Part shown: positions 26,042 to 34,478 of the stretch, piece by piece
Numbering within the stretch: the first letter of the stretch is position 1
Layout of the letters: each line of letters starts with the position of its first letter
DNA from: Pseudomonas sp. PSB18
GTDB lineage: Bacteria > Pseudomonadota > Gammaproteobacteria > Pseudomonadales > Pseudomonadaceae
Assembly (NCBI RefSeq): GCF_014596565.1
Contig: NZ_NOIN01000002.1
Location: 124,001 to 188,000 of the forward strand
Length of the DNA stretch: 64,000 bases
Direction: 5' to 3'
Position numbers and translations under genes: made by a program
The notes under the pieces: generated by a model
The model's input: only the letters and a program-made list of their open reading frames with translations
Databases searched by the model: none
What the model was told of the DNA's origin: nothing

Positions 26042-26500
26042 ATGCTGACTCAACATATCTTGCCTCAGACCCGGCAAACCCCATCATCCGGTAATGTTGT
26101 CGCCCAGCTGGAGGACGGCGCGCCCTTCCAGTCCAACATGACCAATTTTGCCTACGACTATTACACGACGGACCGACAGCTACGCCTGACGCTTTCCGCC
26201 GTCCAGGTGCCGGACACGGCCGCCGAACGGGTCATTCGCGGAATCGAAATGGTGTTCAGTCCAGAGGTGACCAACGAGACCCTGGTGATCGGGGAGCGGA
26301 AGGTCTACGTCACTTACTGGACAATGTGGGCGGAGAACGGCCAGACACGCTTCCGGACCAATGATGCCGACAACGGCTCCGTCTCGGTGATGTTCAATCA
26401 TGAGGAGGAAACCTACCTCGGTAATTTCACTTTCGGACCCGCCGGAAGCGTTATCCAGGGCAGTTTCTCCATCCAGGGGCGGGACAATTTCACCCTTTGA
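26042..26500 (+). CDS. Hypothetical protein, 152 residues
   Basis: I do not recognise this protein. It is soluble, beta-strand-like (alternating hydrophobic residues, many threonine and valine) and ends SVIQGSFSIQGRDNFTL; it has no signal peptide, membrane segment or cysteine. A good ribosome site (AGGGAG) precedes the ATG. It stands alone behind a strong palindrome with lux-box geometry, so it may be switched on by a LuxR-type regulator. It is followed by a membrane protein gene in the same direction 69 bases on. Confidence 0.75.
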   Translation: MLTQHILPQTRQTPSSGNVVAQLEDGAPFQSNMTNFAYDYYTTDRQLRLTLSAVQVPDTAAERVIRGIEMVFSPEVTNETLVIGERKVYVTYWTMWAENGQTRFRTNDADNGSVSVMFNHEEETYLGNFTFGPAGSVIQGSFSIQGRDNFTL

Positions 26501-26569
26501 GACACCCAACGGGCATCGTCGCGTCCCGCCGTACAGACGAGCCGAGTACGACAATCAAGGGATTCTCGT

Positions 26570-27346
26570 ATGCACGCGCTTACCGTCCTGCCTTTCTACG
26601 GCGTGGCCATTTTTATCGCCATCGTGTTGGGCATCGAGGCCGGTCGCCGGATCGGCAACCGTCATCTTGCCCAGGATCCGGAGGGCGCCCGCCAGGGCAT
26701 CGGGGCGATTGAAGGCGCGGTGTTCGGCCTGCTGGCGCTGCTGATTGCCTTTACCTTCTCCGGCGCCGCCTCGCGTCTGGATCAGCAGCGGACGCTGATC
26801 GTTGCCGAAACCAACGCGATGGGCACCGCCTGGCTGCGCCTGGACCTGCTGCCGGCCAGCGAGCAACCGGCGGTACGCCAGGCCTTCAGGGATTACGTCG
26901 ACGCCCGGATCGATTACTACCGCGACTTGCGCGAGGACGAGATCGACGAAACCGCCCATGACCGCGCCAACGAGTTGCAGCACACCATCTGGAAACGCAC
27001 CATCGCCGCCCAACAGCAGATGCCCACGCCAACCCTGGGCGTCAGTGTGCTGCAGGCGCTGAACGAAATGATCGACATCACCACTACCCGCGCGGTGGCC
27101 CACGAAACCCACCCGCCACTGATCATCTACCTGATGCTGGTGACCATGACCCTGGTCAGCGCCGTGCTGATCGGCTACGGCATGGCCGGTACGGCGCAGC
27201 GTCACTGGTTGCACAGCCTGGGCTATGCGGTGGTCATGGTCTGCGTGTTGTATGTGATCCTGGATTTCGAGTACCCCCGCTTCGGCGTTATCCGGGTCGA
27301 TTACTTCGACAAGATCATGCTGAATTTGCGCAAGTCCCTGGACTGA
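26570..27346 (+). CDS. DUF4239-like membrane protein
   Basis: A 258-residue protein with hydrophobic segments at about residues 5-22 and 48-62, a charged soluble middle (70-170), and two more segments near 185-205 and 218-235. The arrangement (two helices, cytoplasmic or periplasmic loop, two helices) and the AIEGAVFGLLALLIAFTFSGAASR block resemble DUF4239 proteins, whose function is not known. AAGGG lies eight bases before the ATG. Confidence 0.75.
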   Translation: MHALTVLPFYGVAIFIAIVLGIEAGRRIGNRHLAQDPEGARQGIGAIEGAVFGLLALLIAFTFSGAASRLDQQRTLIVAETNAMGTAWLRLDLLPASEQPAVRQAFRDYVDARIDYYRDLREDEIDETAHDRANELQHTIWKRTIAAQQQMPTPTLGVSVLQALNEMIDITTTRAVAHETHPPLIIYLMLVTMTLVSAVLIGYGMAGTAQRHWLHSLGYAVVMVCVLYVILDFEYPRFGVIRVDYFDKIMLNLRKSLD

Positions 27347-27422
27347 AGCGAGAAAAATCACCACGTCCCCCGGCTCCGATTGGATAGACTTGGACCTCAT
27401 ACCTCCCATTCCGAAGGCTCGA

Positions 27423-27839
27423 ATGATTATCTGCGGCATCGAAATCAAAGGCAGCGAAGCGATCATCGCCGTCGCTTCGCTGGATCAACAGGCATTGAGT
27501 CACGTCGCGCTGAGCACCCGTAAAATCGCCCTGGACGATGATGACGAAGCCGCCAACGTCAAGGCCTTCGCGGCCCGGGTACGGGCGTTCGTCACCGAGA
27601 ACGCTATCGAGCGCATCGCCATCAAGAAGCGCAGCAAGAAAGGCGAGTTCGCCGGCGGCCCGACAACCTTCAAGATTGAAGGGGTCTTGCAGTTGCTGGA
27701 AGGTTGCGACGTGACGCTGCTCTCACCGCAGACGATCAACGCGCAACACAAAAAACACGACTTCGCCCTGCCGGCGACGCTGAACAAATATCAGCATGAG
27801 GCGTACAAGGCGGCGTGCGCGGCGTTGATGAAGCAATAA
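27423..27839 (+). CDS. DUF3010 family protein
   Basis: A 138-residue small soluble protein with the family start MIICGIEIKGSEAIIAVASLD, IKKRSKKGEFAGGPTTFKIEGVLQLL and a QHEAYKAACAAL end. This looks like a RNase H-like fold, as expected of DUF3010, but no function is established. The ATG at 27423 follows GAAGG; a TTG at 27390 is rejected as having no ribosome site. Convergent with cdhR. Confidence 0.85.
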   Translation: MIICGIEIKGSEAIIAVASLDQQALSHVALSTRKIALDDDDEAANVKAFAARVRAFVTENAIERIAIKKRSKKGEFAGGPTTFKIEGVLQLLEGCDVTLLSPQTINAQHKKHDFALPATLNKYQHEAYKAACAALMKQ

Positions 27840-27861
27840 GCAGATTTCCTGTGTTCGGCCC

Positions 27862-28803
27862 TCAGACCACCTTGCGCCGATCCTCCCGAGGACACCGCTC
27901 GAACCTTGCCCGATAACTGCGGGTGAAGTACGACGGTGACTCGAACCCGCAGGCGATGCTCACTTCCAGCACGCTCATATCGGTCTGGCGCAGCAGTTGC
28001 CGGGCCTTTTCCAGGCGCAGGCGCAGGTAGAAGTTGCTGGGGGTGTCGTTCAGGTGCAGGCGGAACAGCCGTTCGAGCTGGCGACGGGTGACACCGATGG
28101 ATTCGGCCAGCTCAAGGGTGCTCAGAGGCGGCTCGCTGTGGGCTTCCATTTCACCGATGACATGCACCAGCTTCTTGTTGCGGATGCCGTAGCGGCTGGC
28201 GATTTCCATGCGCTGGTGATCCTTGCGCGGACGGATGCGGCCGAGCACGAACTGTTCGCTGACCTGAATCGCCAGGTCAGCGCCGTGGGCCTGGCCGATC
28301 AGGTCCAGCATGAGATCGATGGAGGCAGTGCCCCCGGCGCAGGTGATGCGGCGGCGGTCGATTTCGAAGAGTTCCTGGGTCACGCTGAGCTGCGGATAGG
28401 ACTCCTTGAACGCCTCGATGGCTTCCCAGTGCAGGGTCACACGGTGCCCCTCCAGCAATCCCGCATCGGCCAGGACCACACTGCCCGTATCGATGCCACC
28501 CAGGGTCACGCCCTCCTTGTCCAGCCGATGCAACCAACGCTGCAACGCCGGTGTGGCGAATTTCAGCGGTTCGAACCCCGCCACCACCCACAGGGTCGCG
28601 CCTTTCTTCAACGGCTCCAGCGCAGCATCGGCGTTGACCGACATGCCGTTGCTGGCCAGGACCGCGCCGCCATCGGCACTCAGCACATGCCAGCGGTACA
28701 GTTCGCCACGAAAGCGATTGGCGACCCGCAACGGCTCGATGGCCGAAATGAAGCCGATGGCCGAAAAACCCGGCATCAGCAAAAAATAGAAATCCTGGGA
28801 CAT
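27862..28803 (-). CDS. cdhR: AraC-family regulator of carnitine catabolism
   Basis: A 313-residue regulator with an N-terminal DJ-1/PfpI-like (GATase1) domain (FYFLLMPGFSAIGFISAIEPLRVANR) and a C-terminal AraC helix-turn-helix pair (TLELAESIGVTRRQLERLF and MSVLEVSIACGFESPSYFTRSY). This domain pair is that of CdhR and GbdR. It is assigned CdhR because it is divergent from caiX-cdhCAB, as in PAO1. The start MSQDFYF (28803) is the family start; the upstream in-frame residues read through the intergenic region. Confidence 0.92.
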   Translation of the reverse strand: MSQDFYFLLMPGFSAIGFISAIEPLRVANRFRGELYRWHVLSADGGAVLASNGMSVNADAALEPLKKGATLWVVAGFEPLKFATPALQRWLHRLDKEGVTLGGIDTGSVVLADAGLLEGHRVTLHWEAIEAFKESYPQLSVTQELFEIDRRRITCAGGTASIDLMLDLIGQAHGADLAIQVSEQFVLGRIRPRKDHQRMEIASRYGIRNKKLVHVIGEMEAHSEPPLSTLELAESIGVTRRQLERLFRLHLNDTPSNFYLRLRLEKARQLLRQTDMSVLEVSIACGFESPSYFTRSYRARFERCPREDRRKVV

Positions 28804-28867
28804 GGCGCACTCGGACGACGGGTAGCGTGGGAGTCTTGATACGCCACTTGCAGGGGCCATTCAAGAG

Positions 28868-28901
28868 GTCGCTGCAGTGCAAGTGCGAGTCGCCGCAGTG
28901 C
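28868..28901. promoter_or_regulatory. Tandem 13-bp repeat, candidate CdhR operator
   Basis: GTCGCTGCAGTGC (28868-28880) and GTCGCCGCAGTGC (28889-28901) match in 12 of 13 bases with a 21-bp period, on the same face of the helix. This is in the 185-base gap between divergent cdhR and caiX, the expected place for CdhR binding. Binding itself is inferred. Confidence 0.65.
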
Positions 28902-28988
28902 GTTTTGCGAAAGGGCCGGCTGCGTAACTTGGCATCACCGGCGCACAGACACCGGACCCCATAACAATAAGCTGCCGAGGAACCCGAC

Positions 28989-29939
28989 ATGAAACGACTG
29001 ATCAGCTACTGCGTTCTTGCACTCAGCGGTACCACCTTCCTGGGCATGAGCTCCACCACCCTGGCAGCCGAACCGGCCGCGTGCCAGAACGTGCGCCTGG
29101 GCGTGGTCAACTGGACCGACGTCATCGCCACCAGCGCCTTGACCCAGGTGATGCTCGACGGCCTCGGCTACCAGACCAAACAGACCAGCGCCTCCCAACA
29201 GATCATCTTCGCCGGCATCCGCGATCAGCGCCTGGACATGTTCCTGGGCTACTGGAACCCGCTGATGACCCAGACCATCACGCCGTTCGTCGAGGCCAAG
29301 CAGGTGAAGGTGCTGGAGCAACCCAGCCTGAAAGATGCCCGCGCCACCCTGGCCGTGCCGACTTACCTGGCCGACAAGGGCCTGAAGACCTTCGCCGACA
29401 TCGCCAAGTTCGAGAAGGAGCTGGGCGGCAAGATCTATGGCATCGAGCCCGGCTCCGGCGCCAATACCCAGATCAAAGCCATGATCGCCAAGAACCAGTT
29501 CGGTCTGGGCAAATTCCAACTGGTGGAGTCCAGCGAGGCCGGCATGCTCGCCGCCGTGGACCGTGCCGTGCGGCGCAAGGAAGCCGTGGTGTTCTTCGGC
29601 TGGGCGCCGCACCCGATGAACGTCAACGTACAGATGACCTACCTCACCGGCAGCGACGACGCCCTCGGCCCGAATGAAGGCATGGCCACCGTATGGACCG
29701 TCACGGCGCCGAACTACGCCGAACAGTGCCCGAACGTCAGCCGGTTGCTGAGCAATCTGACCTTCAGCGCCGAAGACGAGAGCCGGATGATGCAGCCGCT
29801 GCTGGATCACAAGGACCCGCTCGAATCGGCCCGGCAATGGCTCAAGGACCATCCGCAGGACAAGCAGCGCTGGCTCGAAGGCGTGACCACCTTCGACGGC
29901 AAGCCGGCCGCCGACAACCTGAAACTGACCAGTAACTGA
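28989..29939 (+). CDS. caiX: Periplasmic carnitine-binding protein
   Basis: A 316-residue solute-binding protein of the betaine/choline/carnitine (OpuAC/ProX-like) class, with a signal peptide (about residues 1-27, ending TTLAAEP). Motifs ACQNVRLGVVNWTDVIATS, FLGYWNPLMTQTITPF, IYGIEPGSGANTQIKAMI and VVFFGWAPHPMNVN match CbcX later in the window. Known CaiX hands carnitine to the CbcWV core transporter encoded near 39-41 kb. First gene of the carnitine operon; GAGGAA precedes the ATG. Confidence 0.92.
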   Translation: MKRLISYCVLALSGTTFLGMSSTTLAAEPAACQNVRLGVVNWTDVIATSALTQVMLDGLGYQTKQTSASQQIIFAGIRDQRLDMFLGYWNPLMTQTITPFVEAKQVKVLEQPSLKDARATLAVPTYLADKGLKTFADIAKFEKELGGKIYGIEPGSGANTQIKAMIAKNQFGLGKFQLVESSEAGMLAAVDRAVRRKEAVVFFGWAPHPMNVNVQMTYLTGSDDALGPNEGMATVWTVTAPNYAEQCPNVSRLLSNLTFSAEDESRMMQPLLDHKDPLESARQWLKDHPQDKQRWLEGVTTFDGKPAADNLKLTSN

Positions 29940-30011
29940 TCGAACGTTATTCCTCTGCGCGGCACCCAACTGGCTGCGCAGTGACTCACTACGCCTGAAG
30001 GAAACCGCACC

Positions 30012-30899
30012 ATGAACCACGACGTCATCATCACCTGCGCACTCACCGGTGCTGGCGACACCACCGCCAAGAGCCCTCACGTACCGGTCACGCCGAAACA
30101 GATCGCCGAGGCCGCCGTCGAAGCCGCCAAGGCCGGGGCCACGGTGGTCCATTGCCACGTCCGCGATCCACAGACCGGCAAGTTCAGCCGCGACGTGGCG
30201 CTGTATCGCGAAGTGATGGAACGCATCCGCGAGGCGGACGTGGACATCATCGTCAACCTCACCGCCGGCATGGGTGGCGACCTGGAGATCGGCGGCGGCG
30301 AGCGGCCGATGGAGTTCGGTCCCAACACCGATCTGGTAGGACCGCTGACCCGCCTGGCCCATGTCGAAGAACTGCTGCCGGAAATCTGCACCCTGGATTG
30401 CGGCACCCTGAATTTCGGCGACGGCGACACCATCTACGTCTCCACCCCGGCACAACTGCGGGCCGGGGCCCGGCGCATCACCGAGTTGGGGGTCAAGGCC
30501 GAGCTGGAAATCTTCGACACCGGCCACCTGTGGTTCGCCAAGCAGATGATCAAGGAAGGCTTGCTGGACAACCCTCTGTTCCAACTCTGCCTGGGCATCC
30601 CATGGGGCGCGCCGGCCGACACCACCACCATGAAAGCCATGGTCGACAACCTGCCGGCGGACGCGGTGTGGGCCGGCTTCGGCATCGGTCGCATGCAAAT
30701 GCCAATGGCCGCCCAGGCGGTGTTGCTGGGTGGCAACGTGCGGGTCGGATTGGAAGACAACCTGTGGCTGGACAAGGGCGTACTCGCCACCAACGGCCAA
30801 CTGGTGGAACGAGCCGGCGAGATCCTCAGCCGCCTCGGTGCCCGCGTGCTCACGCCCGCTGAAGGCCGCAAGAAAATGGGCCTGACCCAACGCGGCTGA
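30012..30899 (+). CDS. cdhC: 3-dehydrocarnitine cleavage enzyme (BKACE family)
   Basis: A 295-residue beta-keto-acid cleavage enzyme that, with acetyl-CoA, splits dehydrocarnitine into acetoacetate and betainyl-CoA. The family pattern is clear: [46 protein letters not shown] (metal and substrate histidines HCH), [10 protein letters not shown] and a C-terminal [15 protein letters not shown]. Second gene of the operon, after caiX by 72 bases, at the PA5387 position. Confidence 0.92.
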   Translation: MNHDVIITCALTGAGDTTAKSPHVPVTPKQIAEAAVEAAKAGATVVHCHVRDPQTGKFSRDVALYREVMERIREADVDIIVNLTAGMGGDLEIGGGERPMEFGPNTDLVGPLTRLAHVEELLPEICTLDCGTLNFGDGDTIYVSTPAQLRAGARRITELGVKAELEIFDTGHLWFAKQMIKEGLLDNPLFQLCLGIPWGAPADTTTMKAMVDNLPADAVWAGFGIGRMQMPMAAQAVLLGGNVRVGLEDNLWLDKGVLATNGQLVERAGEILSRLGARVLTPAEGRKKMGLTQRG

Positions 30900-30921
30900 C
30901 CGCTCCCTCCATCATCCCCTC

Positions 30922-31013
30922 TGTGGGAGCAAGGCTTGCCCGCGATGGCGATTGAACAGTCGACATCCGCGTTGAATGTGCCGCCGTCATCGCGGGCAAG
31001 CCTTGCTCCCACA
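30922..31013. repeat. REP pair between cdhC and cdhA
   Basis: Inverted TGTGGGAGCAAGGC..GCCCGCGAT copies inside the carnitine operon, in the 145-base gap before cdhA. Confidence 0.85.
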
Positions 31014-31044
31014 GAAAATTACCGACCCTTTTCAGGAAACCACC

Positions 31045-32010
31045 ATGAGCTTTATCACCGACATCAAGACCTTCGCCGCCCTGGGCAGTGGCGTCATCGG
31101 CAGCGGCTGGGTCAGCCGCGCCCTTGCCCATGGCCTGGACGTCGTGGCCTGGGACCCGGCACCGGGCGCCGAGGCAGCGCTGCGCAAACGCGTGGCCAGT
31201 GCCTGGGGCGCGCTGGAGAAACAAGGCCTGGCGCCTGGCGCCTCCCAGGACCGGCTGCGCTTTGTCGCGACCATCGAAGAATGCGTGCGCGATGCCGACT
31301 TCATCCAGGAGAGCGCCCCCGAGCGCCTGGAACTCAAACTCCAACTGCACAGCCAGATCAGCGCTGCCGCCAAGCCCGATGCGCTGATCGGCTCCAGCAC
31401 GTCGGGGCTGCTGCCGAGCGAGTTCTACGAAGGTTCCACCCATCCGGAACGCTGTGTGGTCGGTCACCCGTTCAACCCGGTGTACCTGCTGCCGCTGGTG
31501 GAAGTGGTCGGTGGCAAGAACACCGCGCCCGAAGCCATCCAGGCCGCCATGCAGGTCTATGAATCGCTCGGCATGCGCCCCCTGCACGTGCGCAAGGAAG
31601 TCCCCGGTTTCATCGCCGATCGCCTGCTTGAAGCGCTCTGGCGCGAAGCCCTGCACCTGGTCAACGACGGCGTGGCGACCACTGGGGAAATCGATGATGC
31701 CATCCGTTTTGGTGCCGGCTTGCGCTGGTCGTTCATGGGGACGTTCCTGACGTACACCCTGGCCGGCGGCGACGCCGGGATGCGCCATTTCATGGCCCAG
31801 TTCGGCCCGGCGCTGCAATTGCCGTGGACCTACCTGCCGGCCCCCGAGCTGACCGAGAAGCTGATCGATGATGTGGTGGAAGGCACCAGCGATCAGTTGG
31901 GCAGCCACAGCATTGCGGCGCTGGAGCGCTACCGTGACGACTGCCTGCTGGCGGTGCTGGAGGCGGTGAAAGCCACCAAGGCCAGGTATGGCATGTCCTT
32001 CACTGAGTAA
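31045..32010 (+). CDS. cdhA: L-carnitine dehydrogenase
   Basis: A 321-residue NAD-dependent 3-hydroxyacyl-type dehydrogenase that oxidises L-carnitine to 3-dehydrocarnitine. The dinucleotide-binding motif [11 protein letters not shown] is at residues 13-23; the downstream blocks [17 protein letters not shown] and [12 protein letters not shown] are the HCDH family signatures. The start is MSFITDIK at 31045 (TTCAGGAAACCACC upstream); the longer frame is REP sequence. It follows cdhC across a REP pair. Confidence 0.94.
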   Translation: MSFITDIKTFAALGSGVIGSGWVSRALAHGLDVVAWDPAPGAEAALRKRVASAWGALEKQGLAPGASQDRLRFVATIEECVRDADFIQESAPERLELKLQLHSQISAAAKPDALIGSSTSGLLPSEFYEGSTHPERCVVGHPFNPVYLLPLVEVVGGKNTAPEAIQAAMQVYESLGMRPLHVRKEVPGFIADRLLEALWREALHLVNDGVATTGEIDDAIRFGAGLRWSFMGTFLTYTLAGGDAGMRHFMAQFGPALQLPWTYLPAPELTEKLIDDVVEGTSDQLGSHSIAALERYRDDCLLAVLEAVKATKARYGMSFTE

Positions 32011-32042
32011 ACCTTGATTTCCGGGCCTGTCCCTCTGGCCTC

Positions 32043-32135
32043 ATCGCGAGCAGGCTCGCTCCCACAGGTATCTGGCGGTGTGAACATGGTTGATTTCACT
32101 CAGTAGAACCCTGTGGGAGCGAGCCTGCTCGCGAT
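32043..32135. repeat. REP pair between cdhA and cdhB
   Basis: Inverted ATCGCGAGCAGGCTCGC copies in the 164-base gap after cdhA; the third palindromic pair interrupting a catabolic operon in this window. Confidence 0.85.
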
Positions 32136-32174
32136 AGCGTCCGCCCAGCCAACATAATTGTCGGAACCTGAACC

Positions 32175-32651
32175 ATGCCCACCCTCACCACCTACCAAAC
32201 CCACATCCGCCCCGAGTGGGTCGATTACAACGGCCACCTGCGCGACGCCTACTACCTGCTGATTTTCAGCTACGCCACCGACGCGCTGATGGACATGCTC
32301 GACATGGACAGCCAGAACCGCGACGCCAGCGGCCACTCGTTGTTCACTCTCGAACTGCACCTCAATTACCTGCACGAAGTGAAGGTCGACGCCAACGTCG
32401 AAGTGCATACGCAGATCATCGGTCACGACGCCAAGCGCCTGCACCTCTACCACAGCCTGCACCTGGTTGGCGGCGACAAGGAGCTGGCGGGCAACGAGCA
32501 GATGCTGCTGCACGTCGATCTGGCGGGCCCGCGTTCGGCGCCCTTCATGGAGACTACCCTGGGCAAACTCAAGGCCTTGATCAGCGAACAGTCCGACCTG
32601 CCACCGTCGGCCTGCATCGGTCGGGTCATCGCCCTGCCCCCTGCTCGTTAA
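32175..32651 (+). CDS. cdhB: Betainyl-CoA thioesterase (hotdog fold)
   Basis: A 158-residue hotdog thioesterase that releases glycine betaine from betainyl-CoA at the end of carnitine degradation. The opening TYQTHIRPEWVDYNGHLRDAYYLLIFSYATDA is the family active-site region (DYNGHL with the aspartate before it). The ribosome site is weak (GGAAC). Position as PA5385, so the assignment leans on both motif and gene order. Confidence 0.9.
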   Translation: MPTLTTYQTHIRPEWVDYNGHLRDAYYLLIFSYATDALMDMLDMDSQNRDASGHSLFTLELHLNYLHEVKVDANVEVHTQIIGHDAKRLHLYHSLHLVGGDKELAGNEQMLLHVDLAGPRSAPFMETTLGKLKALISEQSDLPPSACIGRVIALPPAR

Positions 32652-32671
32652 GCCTCGAAAAGGAGATCGCC

Positions 32672-33835
32672 ATGAACACCGCCGCCGCTATTGCCGACTT
32701 CCGTCGCTACCCCTGGGTCTGCGCGTTGACTGCGGCAAGCCCTTTCGCCGACCGGATCCAGGTCACCTGGGCCGACGGCCGGATCAGCCCGTTTCATCAT
32801 CAATGGCTGCGGGATAACTGCCCCTGCCCCCACTGCGTCTATACCGTTACCCGGGAACAGGTGCTGGAAATTGTCGATGTGCCTGAAGACCTGGCGCTTG
32901 GCGCGATTCGCCTCGACGACGAAGGCAGCCTGTGGGTGGATTGGCAGGACGGCCACCAAAGCCGTTTCGATCCGGGCTGGCTGCGCGCCCACGCCTACGA
33001 TGATGAATCCAGAGCCGAGCGCCTGGCGGGCAAGGCCAAGCGCCAACTCTGGAAACACGATCTGCAATTGCCGGTATTCGACTACCCGGCGCTGATGGAG
33101 GATGACAGCGCACTGCTGCAATGGCTGCTGGCGGTACGGGACATCGGTCTGACCCAGGTCCGCGGCGTGCCCACCGAACCCGGTTCACTGAAACAGCTTG
33201 CCCAGCGCATCTCGTTCATCCGCGAGAGCAACTTCGGCGTGCTGTTCAATGTGCAATCCAAGGTCGATGCCGACAGCAACGCCTACACCGCCTTCAACCT
33301 GCCATTGCACAGCGACTTGCCGACCCGGGAATTGCAACCGGGATTGCAGTTCCTGCACTGCCTGGTCAACGACGCGGAGGGCGGCGAGAGCATTTTCGTC
33401 GACGGTTTCGCCATTGCCGAAGCCCTGCGCCAGGAAGACCCCGAGGTTTTTGCCGTGCTATGCGAGATCCCGGTAGAGTTTCGCAACAAGGACCGCCACA
33501 GCGACTATCGTTGCCTGGCGCCCATCATCGCGCTGGATGCGCTGGGGCAGGTTGCGGAAATCCGCATGGCGAACTTCCTGCGCGGGCCGTTCGACACCTC
33601 GGTCGAGCAGATGCCCAGCCTCTATCGTGCCTATCGACGCTTCATCGCCCTGACCCGCGAACCGTCGTTTCGCCTGACACAGCGGCTGGAGCCCGGCCAG
33701 CTGTGGTGCTTCGACAACCGCCGCACCCTCCACGCCCGCAACGCCTTCGACCCGGCCACCGGGGCGCGGCATTTCCAAGGCTGTTATGTGGATCGGGATG
33801 AGTTGCTGTCGCGGATCCTGGTGTTGCAGCGCTAG
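32672..33835 (+). CDS. Gamma-butyrobetaine 2-oxoglutarate dioxygenase (BBOX type)
   Basis: A 387-residue Fe(II)/2-oxoglutarate oxygenase that would hydroxylate gamma-butyrobetaine to L-carnitine. The N-terminal zinc domain keeps C50, C52, C55 and H95. The iron ligands are H213 and D215 (LHSDLPTRE) and H354 (RRTLHARN); R366 is the likely 2-oxoglutarate arginine. The start is the ATG at 32672 after AAGGAGATCGCC, 20 bases downstream of cdhB. In PAO1 the carnitine operon has an esterase gene here, so this strain apparently makes carnitine from butyrobetaine and burns it in one operon. Confidence 0.9.
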   Translation: MNTAAAIADFRRYPWVCALTAASPFADRIQVTWADGRISPFHHQWLRDNCPCPHCVYTVTREQVLEIVDVPEDLALGAIRLDDEGSLWVDWQDGHQSRFDPGWLRAHAYDDESRAERLAGKAKRQLWKHDLQLPVFDYPALMEDDSALLQWLLAVRDIGLTQVRGVPTEPGSLKQLAQRISFIRESNFGVLFNVQSKVDADSNAYTAFNLPLHSDLPTRELQPGLQFLHCLVNDAEGGESIFVDGFAIAEALRQEDPEVFAVLCEIPVEFRNKDRHSDYRCLAPIIALDALGQVAEIRMANFLRGPFDTSVEQMPSLYRAYRRFIALTREPSFRLTQRLEPGQLWCFDNRRTLHARNAFDPATGARHFQGCYVDRDELLSRILVLQR

Positions 33836-33885
33836 ACCGCGCCTGCTCGCGATGGCGTCGGCACCAGACACGCAGGCAAAAAAAT

Positions 33886-33913
33886 CCCCGATCAAGCCGT
33901 GACATGATCGGGG
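33886..33913 (-). terminator. Rho-independent terminator reading on the minus strand
   Basis: CCCCGATCA..TGATCGGGG forms a 9-bp stem; on the minus strand it is followed by a run of seven T. No annotated minus-strand gene ends here, since the dioxygenase gene is on the plus strand. The rest of the 291-base gap (33836-34126) contains no gene I can support. Confidence 0.65.
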
Positions 33914-34126
33914 CAGGAGGCGTTACTGGAGGAGCTGTCAGCGCGAGGGTGACCAAACCATCGTGATTCAGCTTGAGGCCAGTGTGCCCAGTCCCGATCA
34001 GCGTCAGTTAGCCGAAAACGACACGCTCATAGCCATATAGGTCATCGCGACGATTTGCCCTTGCCGCCGCTTCGGGTGGCTACCAGAATCGGATCACGCC
34101 CTCATCCATGAACAAGGAAAAGCGTC

Positions 34127-34390
34127 ATGATGCACGCCGATTTGATCGACCAGGAAGACCTGCTGGGCCAGCTCAAGGCTCTCGGCCTTCAGATACCCAG
34201 CGGTTCTACCGCCGAACAGGCCTGCGAATGTGCGGTGCGCGGCCTGGACAAGGCTCGCGCCAATGAGCTGCGGCGGATGGTCAAGGAGATGTACACCAGC
34301 AGCGCCACCATCCTGCCGGCCGTGCGCCAGGCGATCGATAAGCAGCTGTTGCCGGCACTGGCGCAATACCAGCAGAACCACAGCGCCTGA
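34127..34390 (+). CDS. Small hypothetical protein, 87 residues
   Basis: An acidic-to-neutral, helical, soluble protein (MMHADLIDQEDLLGQLKALGLQIP ... LPALAQYQQNHSA) with two cysteine residues close together (ACECAVRG). I do not recognise it. A good AAGGAAAA ribosome site lies before the two adjacent ATG codons (34127 and 34130). It stands alone between the carnitine operon and gbdR, and the REP pair after it separates it from convergent gbdR. Confidence 0.75.
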   Translation: MMHADLIDQEDLLGQLKALGLQIPSGSTAEQACECAVRGLDKARANELRRMVKEMYTSSATILPAVRQAIDKQLLPALAQYQQNHSA

Positions 34391-34398
34391 AAAAATCT

Positions 34399-34464
34399 AT
34401 CGCGAGCAAGCTTTGCTCCCACAGGTTTATCGACATGCCTGTGGGAGCAAAGCTTGCTCGCGAT
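34399..34464. repeat. REP pair between the small gene and gbdR (convergent)
   Basis: Inverted ATCGCGAGCAAGCTTTGC copies form a near-perfect hairpin between two convergent genes, so it may serve as a two-way terminator. Confidence 0.85.
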
Positions 34465-34478
34465 GAGGACGCCTCGGT

